Of a DNA stretch of 64,000 nt, positions 12,601 through 31,115 are shown one piece after another. Source of the DNA: Scleropages formosus (Eukaryota; Chordata; Actinopteri; Osteoglossiformes; Osteoglossidae); contig NC_041812.1 in the NCBI RefSeq assembly GCF_900964775.1, positions 17,293,334 to 17,357,333 of the forward strand, in the 5' to 3' direction. The translations under genes and the position numbers were made by a program. The notes under the pieces were generated by a model, which did not search any database, had not been told where the DNA came from, and saw only the letters and a program-made list of their open reading frames with translations. Positions within the stretch are counted from its first letter, which is position 1. Every line of letters starts with the position of its first letter.

Positions 12601-15600
12601 TTGATGCTACAAAGAGCATTCCCAGAAACTGCTTGCATGAATTCCACAACAAAGTAAATATTTCTCTTGATGATTTGTGTATATTGGTTAAGTAAGAACT
12701 AGGAAGACCAAGTATTCTTCCAAATTTGGGTGCTTAGATGGAGTTTTCTGCCTGGATTTCACTCTAATGATGTCTTATTTTTTACATGCTACATGAACCT
12801 GGTGCCATGCCAGCTGAACTCATGAGATTTGTTAATTTTCCTATTTTCTTACAGCCTTCACTTAGCTGTTTTTATGCAAAGTAACTTAGTTTTATCAGTT
12901 TATACAGTTTAATATCAGGTGTTTGTCAGACATTACTTTGTCAGGTTTTCTAATAACTGTTGATTGAGGGGGTACTACATGTTTATGAGTGAATATTTCT
13001 GGAGGTTTGGAATTCTTCATAAAATTTCTGTGGTAGCAGGTTTTAAGCATTTCTGAAACATATCTTGCCTCGTTGGCATAAGTTCTTTCCCACTCTGATT
13101 CCCTAATGTAAGTGTAAAAATGAAACTGCATTAACAGTTTTTCAGATGTCTCCAGGACAAATTTCATCTGGATCACGGACAGATTTCTGAATGGCACATT
13201 GATATTCTAAGTCTTGACTGGAGAAATGGTATGTCTAAAATCATAGCAAGGAATGCCAGTGTCTGTATGGATGTGGGTGGGGCAAGGCTTGGCTGCTGTT
13301 TTCGATTTTGGCACAACTTGTTATCCTAATGCCACGCAGCTCCACGTTTTCAGGTAAAAATTGATGCTCATTGTTGCCTGGGAGGCAACTGCACGGCATC
13401 AGGTTTGTGAGAGGAACAGTGTGTTAACAGTCCCACTCCTCTCTTTCTCGTCCAGAGAGCCCCCAGTGTTGTACAGCCCACACACTGTTCTCATTAAGGC
13501 CTGGCCACAGCTTAGCGCTAGGCTGCCAGTATGCTGAGCTGGGGGAAACTGCACTGGGATTGGGGGAAGGGGGCTGGGTGTCTGAGGTTCTGTTCGAGAC
13601 GTGTGGTTCTACTGAGGGGAGGACAGGAATGAGGTACACATGCACTTTTGCTGCTGGGAGAGCCTGGGCAGTTTGTCTCTGTGTGTGTGTGAGTGAAAGA
13701 GTTTGTACACCACAATTGTGCCAACAGATTACCAAAGTCTCCAATCTCTTATCTTTTGTTCCCCTCTCTGGTCTGGCTCTGAGGGATGGAGAAGAGCATT
13801 GTGGGTGTGGGGAGAGTCTTGTGCTGGAACAAGCAGTTCTCTCAGGACGCTTCCCCTCATCTCCCAGTCCTTTGTGTGTTGCTCTAATTAAGCACAGAAA
13901 TGGAACTGAACGACAAATCAGATGGCCCTAATGAGCTTTTTAATCAGAGCTGGGAGATGGACCGGGTAGCTGGAGACATATTTTGGCTTTTGTACTGCTT
14001 AAAGTTTCTTTGTGTCTGTTTAACGCAGCGTGAAAGCAAGGACCTGCTTCCGTTAGCCAAAAGCACTCAAGAACCCTCAAAGCTCTGCTTCAGTTGTCTC
14101 TTGGATCTGTTTTCTCTCATTCTGTGCCCTCTGACCTCAGATTAAACGGTGCATGAGTGTGGCCTTCAGTGCTGGAGTTCCCACTGCCTGCTTCTCCATC
14201 AGAGCAGTGACGGCTTGTCCTTTAAAGGTGGCAGCTGTGAAGTGACCTTTGACCTTTAACACAAAAGGGTCATTCCAAGCAGCTCTGAAGCCCAGATTGT
14301 AGCTGGTGCCTCTTGGGGTAATGAAACTTTTATGGGGTCTCATTCCAGGTGTATCTTGGCACACCCAGGAAGGTCAGAACATGTTGTGCACTGTGAGTTA
14401 GGTGCACAGATTAGTATCTCCTGCTTCATGTCACACAGACAAAGAATGAAAAGGAAATAAAGGCAGACAGAGGGTGCTCTGGGGCATGATTAGGATAGAT
14501 GAGAACATGCATAAAATGCAGAGCAGCAGTTTTTGAGGAAGAGTATTTGCTGTGGAACTTCTCAGTGAGATCAGGTCTTCCTCTGAGTGTGTTTCTCTTG
14601 TAGCAGTAGCAACAGCTCTGCCAATCACATTGTCAGTAGGTCCTGTCAGTTTCCGTTGTGGAGGTCCCATGGGTTGGTTCATCGCTTATAAGTACTTTAT
14701 CTGGATTTTCTGTGTAGATCTACATCCACTCCATATGCTGTAGTTCAAATTCATGGTATAGTTTACACTTGCAAGACAGTACTTACTACAGAAGGTTACT
14801 GCTGGATGGTAATATGGCATAATTCATTGATGTATCGCTCCTTATGACAATTTTTTGATATAAAGCTATCCCCACAGATGCATTTCAATTCGAAATCAAA
14901 AGTTTACAACATAACGGTGTTTTGTATACTATGCTGGTATACACCCTAGCAGACACAATTCCCACCCTCCAAATGAGAGTGAGTACAAATGTGTAACATA
15001 ACACACTTAATAGCAAATTTAATAAGAGCAAGATTACTTCAGAATTTACCACACTACCTTTTCAGAAGTTTAGACATTTTTGATATTACGTTTACATATC
15101 TTTAATAGTAGTGTTTCCTGCAGCAGTGAGTTGTTTTTGTATTCTGTTACTGCTCCCTTTAAATTTTTTTGCTAAAACTATGTATTTACACTCTTAAATA
15201 GACTTATCAGTAAAATAAATAGGATTAAGCACAAAGTTACCAAATATAGTAAACATGGAATGTACTTCATTACCATGCCTTTCTTAGATGGTGCATGCCC
15301 TACATTATCTGCTTTTGTTGTGCATGTTGTTGGTGTCTTGCTTCAAATGACACGCCCAAGAAATGTTTTTTTTTTAATAATAAAATATAATGCAGTATAC
15401 TGCACAATATGGTGGGATTGCTGTTCCTTTGCCTTCTGCTCATTTTTATCATTTCAAATGAGCATTAAATATGCAAACAGTGGCAAAGACATCTTGACAA
15501 TGGTTAACAAACCATATACATTTTATATGGTCATATCTTTATTGAAAAATCAAGGGCATTGATGGGGGAAGTTTGTGAACCCTTAGAACCTCCTTGTTGG

Positions 15601-18600
15601 AAATGGATACTTTCTGTATCTGCTGATCAAACCTGTGTGTTTAGGGTGTATTTTCACCCATTTTTTTCTACTGTTTCAATTCGTGTGTATTTTTGCAATG
15701 TCTTCCCATTCTGTTATTGATTTACTCCTGTGTTTTGGATTGCTATTATGTTACATGACCCAATTTCTTTTGAGTTTTAGATGAAAGGCAGATACGCTGA
15801 CATGCTGCTGCTGTAGAATTTCCTGACAACTTGGAACTCACTGGTCCCTCAATGACTGCAAGTCGTTCAGATGAGGCAGCAAAGCAGCCCCACAGAATTA
15901 TGCTCCCTCTGCCATATTTCAAAGTTGGGATGAGGGTTTTTGTGTTGGGAGGCAGTATTTTGTTTTCTCCAAGCATAATGCTGTTTTCATTAACAAAAGT
16001 TTACCCAGAACTTTTGTTCCATCTATACACAGAAGTTTGTTCCAGTAGTGCTGGAACAAAAAGTGCAGGTGGTTTAGTAAACTTGAGTTGGAGAGCAGTG
16101 GTTTCCTCAGTGGTAACCTTCTTTAATCACCATTCGGTATTTTTGTTGCGGTAGACTTATCAACACAAGAAATAATCAAGTCCAAGAGATGGCTCCAGAT
16201 CCTTAATTGTTGCCCTAGGGTTTTTTGTCTCTTGATTGAGGATTATATGAAATACCCTTGCACTGATCTTTGTAGGATGTCTACTCCTAGGGAGAGTAGC
16301 AACACTGCAGAATTTCTATTTGTAAACAATATACATGATTGTGGACTATTAAAGACCCAAGTCCTTATAAAGTCTTTTGTAATCATTTCCAGTCTTATGA
16401 GGTTCAACAGCCCTTCTGAGGTTCTTTGAAATCTTTGACCAGGCCATTTTGTACTTCGACAGAAATGTTAAGAGTAGGTAACCAAAACTGAGTTTTTAAA
16501 TACAACAGGGAAAATCAAACCCACAGAGAAATTGACTGGGAAATGTCACTCGATTGAAATTCCTGAAATGAATTGCCTTAGTTTATTTATTTATTTTTTT
16601 TTTTTTGGATGACATTATCTTAGAGGTTCTAATTGACCCACCCCTCTCTGTCCTCAGTGAAGTACATCCGTGAGGTGTCTCCACTCTTTAAGAAGCCCTC
16701 CCTGGTAGCGGACCTGCCCTGGGATGGAGTTCGGGATGGGGTGCGGGTACAGTCCCCCACCTTGGGCAGTAGTGAGGAATCTGGTTCACCAACACACCGA
16801 GCAGGTGTGGCCAAAGACAGAAAAGTCATACCTTTGAAGATGTGCTTCATCTGTCGCAACCTGACCATGCCTGACCTGGAGAATAGGTAGGACTCCGTAT
16901 GCGTGTGCTCTGATTGGAATTGTGGAAGACCTTGTCATTGCACACATTTAAGTACTGGTTAGAGATTAGTTTGGATCAGAGCAGTTATTCACATTCATAT
17001 GGTCTTTTTTTGTAAGGTTAACGTTGTTCAGGGTCTGAATTTGCTGCTTTCTTAAGCGCCTCTCCTGCTTGGTAAATGTGTATTGTTTTTGGGCAGCATG
17101 TCAGAAATATTTCACACCATTTGTACTACTTGAAACACTTCAAAACCCAGGAGGAGCTTTTTTAAAGTAGCAGCCTTCAAAGCACATGCAGATATCCATG
17201 GCAACTGCACCGATTTCTGTCCGTCTGTATCAGTATTGTGAATGATGGTTGTGGGTCTATGGTGTTCTGCAGGCTCCTGGAGCTCCATTCTCCAGATGGA
17301 CTGCACACAGTGGTACTGCGCTGCAAGGATGGTTCCACCGCTCACTCCTGGTTCACAGCCATCCACACCAACGTGGCAGCACTGCTCCCTCAGACGCTGG
17401 CTCACATCAACACCATTCTCGGCTCTCATCGGCAGCTCAAACACATTGGCTGGCTGGCAGAACAGGTATTCATGAGTTCACAACCTCACACATGCACACA
17501 TTTAGCAGTGCACAGTTGCCTTCATGAGGTGTCCTTTCCTCTGCACAGATCCAGTTGGATGGCGGACGACACCAGTATAGACCCGTTGTCATGGCACTGA
17601 CAGAGAAAGACATCATGCTGTTTGAATCTGTTCCCTGGACACATGAAGCCTGGGCCACACCTCTACTTACACACCCGCTTCTAGCAACCAGGTGAGACTC
17701 ATAGCAGTGCAATATCTCTGTCTCTCTCGGATTGGAAAAATGTGAAGCACTGGTTCAATAGAGATGAATGGAATAAAAACAGAGCTGCAGTTTTTCCACA
17801 GGGAACTTAGTAGTGAATGGTCTTGTTATAGTTAATACCTTTTTTCTGGTATTACAGTTATGATAATTTTGTTCAGTTTATACAATAACTGTGTTAATTA
17901 TGTGAAATGATCATTTGACTGTGACCATTGCAGGCTGCTAAAAATATACTGTGTGAAATTTAGTGGATGACATGAGCGATGCCGTCCTCCCAGAATAAGA
18001 CGCCTATAATGTTCTTGTGTAACCCGCCACCCCAGGCTGGTTCACTCGGGCAGTGCCCGTAGCTCTCCAGCGTTAGGGGCAGAACTGGTATTTGCCATTC
18101 GCTCGGGGACATCACGTGGCATAGAGTCTCATGTGTTCCGGGTGGAGACCCACTGGGACCTGTCCTCCTGGACCCGGGCACTGGTACAGGGGAGCAATGC
18201 TGCTGCTGAGCTCATCAAGGAGGTCTCTATTGGTGAGTATAGTAGGGCACTGTATGTGCATATTTGTAACAAAATAAGAGACCGAAAGAGGTGTATGTCT
18301 GCAAGAATGGTGGGGGGAGCAGGACAAATGGCTCTTGTGAGTTTAGGGGGGGGTTAATTTCCCTGTTCAATGCAGAACAATAGCTGGCTACAAGAATGAA
18401 CTGGAAATGTTTTCTTTTTCCTTTCCTGTTCTTAGTTGACACACCCCTTGCACAGAGATATGCACGCGCACAGTGATTTGGTGCTCTGTGCTATGCCTCT
18501 TTCACGGTGTTCCCCCTCCCCGAACCTACAGGCTGCGTCCTAAACAGACAGGATGTCCGTCTGACGCTGCACTATGAAAAGGGTTTCATTGTGACCCGCG

Positions 18601-18944
18601 AGGTGGACGAGCCTCTGGCTGGCACCGTGCTCTTCCGCTACCCCTTCGAGAAGCTCAAAATGTCAGCCGATGATGGGATCCGCAACCTCTACTTGGATTT
18701 TGGGGGACCGGAAGGGGAACTGGTACGGTGCTTATTCTCCTGCTGCTGCCCCCATTGGGCCTAAAGACTTTTTGCACTTAGTTAAACAGTAACTTGCTTG
18801 CTTCCTAGTTTCATGTAAACTTTTCCCTCTCTCTCTCTCCCCATCCATTAGGCCTTTGACTTGCACTCGTGCCCCAAACCGGTGGTGTTTGTGCTTCATT
18901 CCTTCCTGTCAGCCAAACTGACGCGTCTGGGGCTGCTGACGTGA
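8409..18944 (+). CDS. sntb2: Beta-2-syntrophin
   Basis: Seven coding exons: 8409-9132, 16658-16886, 17273-17465, 17549-17691, 18036-18232, 18532-18722 and 18852-18944. They sum to 1770 nt, 589 aa plus stop, against about 540 in mammals. Syntrophins are cytoplasmic adaptors that bind dystrophin/utrophin and recruit channels and kinases to the membrane. The start [20 protein letters not shown] opens the split first PH domain. Residues 50-160 are a low-complexity Ser/Gly/Pro linker, longer than in mammals, accounting for the extra length. The PDZ domain spans about 162-244 with carboxylate-loop GLGI at 173-176. The second half of the first PH domain, a second PH domain (with [20 protein letters not shown]) and the C-terminal SU domain follow ([20 protein letters not shown]). 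Intron 1 is about 7.5 kb and repeat-rich. Beta-2 identity rests on the start sequence, the linker and the vps4a neighbour. Confidence 0.95.
9513..9683. repeat. Two dinucleotide microsatellites (GT/CG and GT)
   Basis: A (GT)n run passing into (CG)n occupies 9513-9540 and a pure (GT)n run occupies 9654-9683, both in sntb2 intron 1. The alternating purine-pyrimidine GT-to-CG run is of the Z-DNA-prone type. Confidence 0.85.
9960..10170 (-). repeat. Decayed tRNA-derived SINE, minus strand, sntb2 intron 1
   Basis: Plus-strand order: a tail remnant (tcttcagagtgacttaggat), then tgtttatacagc, then the B-box complement in ggtgagatttgaaccccagt and the A-box complement in ggcagcagctctacgcacta. It is the same family as 6875 and 35134. 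Confidence 0.5.
10340..10530 (+). repeat. Decayed tRNA-derived SINE, plus strand, sntb2 intron 1
   Basis: The B-box-like gaaggttgttggtttgaatc is followed by ccctattgtataaatgggaa and the tail tgagtcactttagacaaatg, which matches the reverse-oriented SINE family nearby. With the minus copy at 9960-10170 it forms a head-to-head pair. Confidence 0.45.
10531..15540. other. sntb2 intron 1, no exon recognised
   Basis: About 5 kb of intron without recognisable genes. 13430-14060 is less AT-rich and contains TAAT-core runs (ccctaatgagctttttaatc near 13926), a composition often seen in conserved enhancers, but nothing proves it. 14880-15540 is strongly AT-rich. Confidence 0.4.
15545..16440 (-). mobile_element. 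Degraded Tc1/mariner-like transposon
   Basis: A minus-strand frame at 15746-15976 reads [20 protein letters not shown], the Tc1 transposase core motif (KHGGGSIMLWGCFAA in intact fish copies), preceded by an [15 protein letters not shown] stretch. Further left in transposase order (16280-16440), plus reads cctagggagagtagcaacac, the reverse complement of a conserved Tc1-like segment. The left end contains gtttgtgaacccttagaacc, similar to a Tc1-like terminal repeat, but I could not match it to a right repeat. Frames are broken throughout, so it is inactive. It lies in sntb2 intron 1. Confidence 0.7.
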
Positions 18945-21115
18945 GCAGGAGGTCAGGGGTGAACACGGATATTCTCTGTTGCCCTGGACCATGAATTACA
19001 AACTTTTTCTATGCGATATGGCTATGTGACCCTTTCTCTGTGTGTGTGTTTGAGTGAGAGAGGACATGAATGTGACTTTTTGAATTGATTCCTGCTTTTT
19101 AACATTAACCCAAATTTTGGGTTGTGTGTATATAGTCACCAAATGTGCCTTTATCTAAAAGAACAAGAAAAATGCTTTTTAAAATGTGCCATGTTTGCTG
19201 TATTAAGAGGCCATAGTATTAAACAGTAAGATTTGGATAATATGCACAGGAATATTAAGATACATATATTTTTATATTTCCATTTTTTATGCTTTGCATG
19301 ATTAAAGACTACATTTTCTGCAAGCTTGTATTAATTGAAAAGCTTAAAAATAGGAACCACCATTATTGTGGATTTCTGACTGAAAAGGTTAAGATGCCCA
19401 GCTGACCTACAATCTCAGCCCATTCCTGAAGTGTCTACAGTGTTATACCCATAATCCCTTGGATGTATTAGAGCCTCTTCCTCTGTATGCATAGTTTCTC
19501 AATGCCGTTTTAAGCATTGTCTGCCAAACCACTTCTCTGTCATGTCCTGTCTTGAACTGTCCCGAATTTAAGCACCTGAAAGCATGTAAACTCGCGCTTG
19601 AACACTGGATCTAGTTATAAGCCACTAATTACCCTTCAGGCCTGTGGTATTTTATGTAGACAACACTGCCCCTAGTGGTCACTGGTTGTAGTTTGTGTTT
19701 CAGCAGCAGGCTGCATTGTGGCATAAAATACAAGTGTTGGAAACTGTTCACACTCTAGCTGATTATGATGTAAACCAACTTTATTTCATTTATTTTTAAC
19801 GACAAAAGATGTATTTCTAATTGAAGCAGTTGTTTCTGTTGAATGTTTCATACTACTTGATTGTATTGCATCCTGTAAGGGTTTTTATAAAACCGAGCAG
19901 GATTGGGGGTGCTTTTTGCTTCCTATGTGAAAACAAGAAATTCTGATTTTAGGGTGACTGAACCAGTAGCGTAATAACTTGTAAGGTATTTTGGGGGGGA
20001 TGGGGGTGCAAGAATATAACCAATTGCACTGGGAGGAGTTGTATACAAATACGGGGGGGCATGTGTCCCCCTCCCTTTTGGCAAAGGTGTGATTGGAATC
20101 CACTGTTATACATCTCCCAGATTCTTTGCTTTAAAAAGATAAAAATCAAGGAGTTTCTATGCAATACCTTTAAGATGTGGTTTAACTGTGGGGGTGTGTG
20201 CCTTTATACCACAATTCTACAGACAAAAAAAAAAAAAAAAAATCCTGTCCAGATTTTCACTGGAGGCATTAAGCAGTAGAAATGTCTTAATGGCACAGCA
20301 GTTACTTCTACAAGCTTTTTCAAAAGGGTCATAACTGAAGGAAACATCCATACCATTAAATTTAGTCTGAGGTAAATGTATATTTTTGTGTTGTGTAATG
20401 TTACCAAGTGTTATTCTTCAGCTTTGTTCCTTTATAAGTATTGCATTTTATGTTCACCTGGGTTTTAGGCAGGGCCCAATCCTGGCAGTATTTTTTTTTT
20501 TTTGTCCTGTTTTAGTACATACAGTATATCTTTATTTAGGTCACTAGGAACTAAATGTTTTGCTGTGCAACATAAGTGATCCATTTATGTTCCTTCACAC
20601 TAAATCCAGATAATCTATTAAAATGTAAAAAAAAAAAAAAAAAAACCTAATATGAGCATACTGGTAATATAAATCCTCAGGCAAAAGCAACTAATTAGTG
20701 TATTAATACATAATCATAGTGGGTCTGCTCAGTTCTTATCCGAGTAGTGTATACTGAAAAAGCTATTTAACTGTGCCACACCATTTCAACTATACAGGTG
20801 CTTGCATAGTTTTGCCTTCTGTTATGCTTTTAGTATATTACTACAGTTATTGCAGTGTTTTGTTCTTTCTGTAACTTATTTTGGCAAAGAAGTTTTGACA
20901 TTTAATGGGAAGCTTTCGAAACCAAAGATTCTCAGCAGTTTGCACCCTTTGCAATCGTGTACCGCACTCGGAAAGGATGCGCTGCAGCACACTCCTTTAA
21001 AACTTTTTGCATTACTTTAAATCTGCACTCTTTCAAGATATACGAAATATATGGCACTATTGCAATGTTATATTCTAAAACTGTAAATATGAATAAAATA
21101 TCACTTTTCTTTGCA
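18945..21115 (+). other. sntb2 3' untranslated region and polyadenylation signal
   Basis: AATAAA at 21092-21097 is followed by a T/G-rich stretch (cacttttctttgcactgtgt). The preceding 2 kb is AT-rich with A and T homopolymers (20225-20241, 20628-20645) and has no coding potential. Transcript end is inferred from the signal alone; other signals may be used. Confidence 0.55.
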
Positions 21116-21149
21116 CTGTGTGCTCATTGAATGCATAGGCTGGAAATGT

Positions 21150-21350
21150 GCGTATTTCGGGTCTTGTCGATCCTATGGGTTCAAATTCAGCTCACAGTTG
21201 TTCAGTTCTTGCGTTGTTCCTCTTGTCGTGTGGGTTTTCTTCATCTGGTGCACAGGTTTTTCTACACACTCCAAAGATCTTTGTGAGGTGAGTTGGTCTC
21301 TCTCTCCATCATGGCTATTACTGGCATTGAGTGACTGAGTTTAAGTAGAA
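21150..21350 (+). repeat. Strongly decayed V-SINE-like copy
   Basis: It keeps the order of the full copy at 48869: a B-box remnant (gggttcaaattcagctcaca), then cgtgtgggttttcttcatct, then cactccaaagatctttgtga. Divergence is high, so it is an old insertion. It lies between sntb2 and vps4a. Confidence 0.4.
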
Positions 21351-21639
21351 GTGTCCAGTGAGGGATGGGTGCTGTCCAAGCTGTGCCCTTTCTCACACCC
21401 TGTGCTGCTGTAACAGGTTCTGGACCTTGTGACCCTGTAAGCTACTGGATAAGTTGATTATGAATAAATGAAAACACAAGGCCTGCAATCAACACAGCAG
21501 CTGATGCTTTGATGTGAATCTGAGATATGTCATAATACACAGAACAATAACAGCACATAATCATGGTTGTGAATGTAAAACATACATAATTTACATAAAA
21601 TTTCTCTAAAAAAACAAGTCACTACACGATTTACATAAC

Positions 21640-22146
21640 TCCGTACGTAATAACACACACCCTTTCCACTCCCCTTTGTGTGCGGTGGTATCACGTGTGG
21701 CCGGGTGGGGGGGTTCAAGGGGCTTCCTCAGATGTGCGTGTCGTGCGCTGTTCAAAAGTGGGATTTTTTTAAAAAAAAAGACTGCTGATACAACGTCAGA
21801 GAAACGTGTCCAAGATGCGACCGCGCTGTGCGTCACAGACCGAAAGCTGCAACAGTTTGACAGTTGCGCTTCTTCGCCCCGTCGATAGGGGGCAGCACGC
21901 TTGTAATCGTTCACATATTCTGCCCATTTTGCTGCGTCGTTCAGGTCTTGTCCGTTCCTCCCTTCTGAGCGGCTGCTGCTGCTGCTATTGTGGTAGCTAT
22001 TTACATCCGTACAAACGTGAATCGCCCGGGCTTCTCGCCTCCAGAGCGAAAAATAAATACGCGAGACAAGGCGTTTGGCCGGCCGTTCCTTGCGTGCTCG
22101 GTGTGTTAGCGAACCCGGCAGAACCACGACTGAAGCGTGAGATGAA
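21640..22146 (+). promoter_or_regulatory. vps4a promoter and 5' leader, with a two-codon uORF
   Basis: GC-rich, CpG-containing sequence typical of a broadly expressed gene. The leader includes an in-frame-independent ATG AAA TGA at 22142-22150, whose stop overlaps the vps4a start (ATGA at 22147-22150). No TATA box is apparent. Transcription start is not determinable here. Confidence 0.45.
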
Positions 22147-28364
<6,218 letters not shown>

Positions 28365-31115
28365 GTAGGGGGGGATTAAGAGGAACTTTCCTGCTTCTTT
28401 AAACCCCACCTCCAACTTCAACCCTTGCATCTATTTGTCATGGTAACTACTTGCAACTTATCCGGACTACATGTTATAGCAAAATTTGCAGCACTAATTT
28501 GGACTTCTTGTCATAGTGAGTATTGTGGTCCATTTTGGACTATCAAGACTGACTCAGTGCAGATGTGCAGCCTTCTACTAAATGGCCATTTTCTGTGTCT
28601 AAAGAAGAGAATAAAGGATATATGAAGGACAGTTTCCCCACCTATTAAGTATTATTTTAAAGATTTGTTCTGAATGAAATGCAGAAGTGTGTATTTTAGT
28701 GTGTGTTTGTGCATGTGCGTTTTGCAGATTTGTTTCGGTGTGTGTCCATCAGAGCAATTTTAGTCACACACCAGTCCCAGACTTGTATGTACCTCCATAG
28801 ATTAACTACTGATTGTTACTAATTGCTGTCCTTTTCATTATCCTTTACTCGTTACTGTTAGAAATCCTGCACCTTTGTCACAAGCAGTAATTCAGTATTT
28901 TGTTTATTTATATATTTATTATTTTGGTCTTATTTCATATCACCAAAAAGATTGTTTGAACTCTATTTAAACAGGACTCCGAAATGTCTGTAGTTTGACT
29001 ACTCTTGACTATATGCTACAGTTGCTGGATAAACCCACAGCAACTGGACAAGTTTATTTTTAAGTTTTTCTGAGTTCCCTGACTGACTTGTGACAATGGA
29101 TGAGTAGTAGCATAGGAACAAATAATCTGCCAAAAAATTAAACTGCACCATAGAACAATTGCATTAAAACTGACAGGTACAGGTTTGTTTCACCACTCTA
29201 TTTCTGTCAGGTTGGTATCGTTGTACATGGAAACTTAACAATAGATTCACTTGTAACGTCTGTTGCTCTGCATTCAGCTGTCGTCGTTAAATCCGGTTTG
29301 GAATGATTTCAATAAACCTCATACATTTCAAAACAATCCACAGATATGCATTTATGATTTTTTTTGGATGTTTTTTTTACTATTTTTTTCTATTAATGAT
29401 TATCTTCAAAGTAAATGTCAGTGAAATGCTTAAAACTACAGACTTATGACAAGCTCCCATACCTCTAGTTCTTAAAATCAATTGTTATTCATGTCTCATC
29501 ACTCTAAGCAGCCCAAAATTTTTGACTGCAACGTAAGGCATTGCATTTTAATGTCTTTGTAGTGTAACAAAAAACAAATACACAATCTAGCATTTTCAGC
29601 ATTACATTTTTTTTCTTTTGTCATTGTCCAAATCGCACTAGGATATTTTGAACATTACACTGAATTTTCAGTTTTTTAGCAGTTATTACCCATTTCATTT
29701 TAAATTTCACACAAAGGGAGTACAGTAATATAATCCAAGTTTACGTACTACACCTATATGAATATATGCTAGCTGTAGCTCATTGGTTTCAAAATGTTTC
29801 TATATGAATTTTTTTATCCCGATATTTAGGTGTTCTAAGTTCATTCTTTTCTTCCAGCCAGCACATTGCAGGCTCAGTTAGATTTAAATTAGACCAAATT
29901 GGCCATTAAACCACTTTCCACCCCCTCCCTTTATGGACTGCTTGGTGGGGGTCTGGTAATATGTTCCAGTCCACTGACTTGCTGCAAGGTAAATGTAACC
30001 TGCAAACTTGGAGGTGTTTACTTCTGCACAGGATTTTAAGGTGCTTCTGTACATTTATAAAAACTTGGATTTTCTACCTTAAGTTATGTAACCAGTTCAA
30101 CATGGTTAAGTAACTGAAACACATGAAAATACTCACCTGTTTCATGCATAAGGAAAAATATCTGAATTTCCTTCATTTATCCAGATTCAGTGTTCAATCA
30201 ATGCGGTGAATGTTTAGCTACATCTCCAAAACCTATAAGAACTATTATACTTTTCTTTGTGCTAATAGGAACTTCACATTTACCATCTCTGTCTTTTGTT
30301 AAGAATAAATGCAGATGATTTGTCACTTAGCATGTTTTGAAAACCAAGATCTGGTTGTATACTGGCTGCTCGAGTTAATAGTCATCCAGTTATGGATTTT
30401 GTGAAAATATTTTTTTTTTAAATCCATTTTTCTTCATTTAGCTGTTTCAAAATTTTCAGTTTGAAATGGAACTAATGCAGCCTGCTTACCCGCAGAGAGT
30501 AAATGCACTGAAAATAAAAGTGAAATGCACTGAAAGAGGACAGGATAGTCGCAGCTTAATTCTACTCTTTCACAGTGTTTACAGCTTTTGTCTGGGTTTT
30601 CCTGAGTCTTGGATTGTAATGTCCCCAATAACAATCATAGTGCACCATGGAGACCACAGTGAAAACAATACAGAAAGTTGGTTATGGCAAGAAGATTAAA
30701 CATTGAACATTCTTATGGGATGAACTGCTTATTGTTTGACATAACATGTATTTTCTGTAGCTGTTTTAATGTAACTTAAAAAAATTGAAATCTTAGTTAT
30801 TAGCTATATTCATAGTAATAAAGCTTTTAACTTCATGCTTTAGTAGTAAAGTGACTTTAGAGTTACAAACAGCCCTTTGGCCTCATTTGTGTTTTCAAGT
30901 TGAAAAGAGTGTAATTTGAGTTCACCGTTGCTGGATTATCAATAGCTTTCTATTACCTCTTATGACTATTAACTCAAAAATCAAAATAAAAATCAAAATT
31001 GTGTTGGCATGTCTTATTTGTAAATCTGATCACATACACAGACAACAGCATATCCTGCAGGTTTCATTAACTGTTCAGTACTCCACACTTTGTGTAAGGA
31101 TAGGTCACTATAAGA
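28365..31115. other. vps4a 3' untranslated region and AT-rich intergenic DNA
   Basis: AATAAA occurs at 28610-28615 and 29311-29316; either may end vps4a transcripts. From about 29330 to 31115 I see only AT-rich sequence with homopolymer T/A runs and no exon or recognised repeat. Confidence 0.45.

Noticed and set aside
21881-21902. CTCF-like tagggggcagcac near the vps4a promoter
   Set aside because: It lacks the leading CCA of the core, so only part of the consensus is present.
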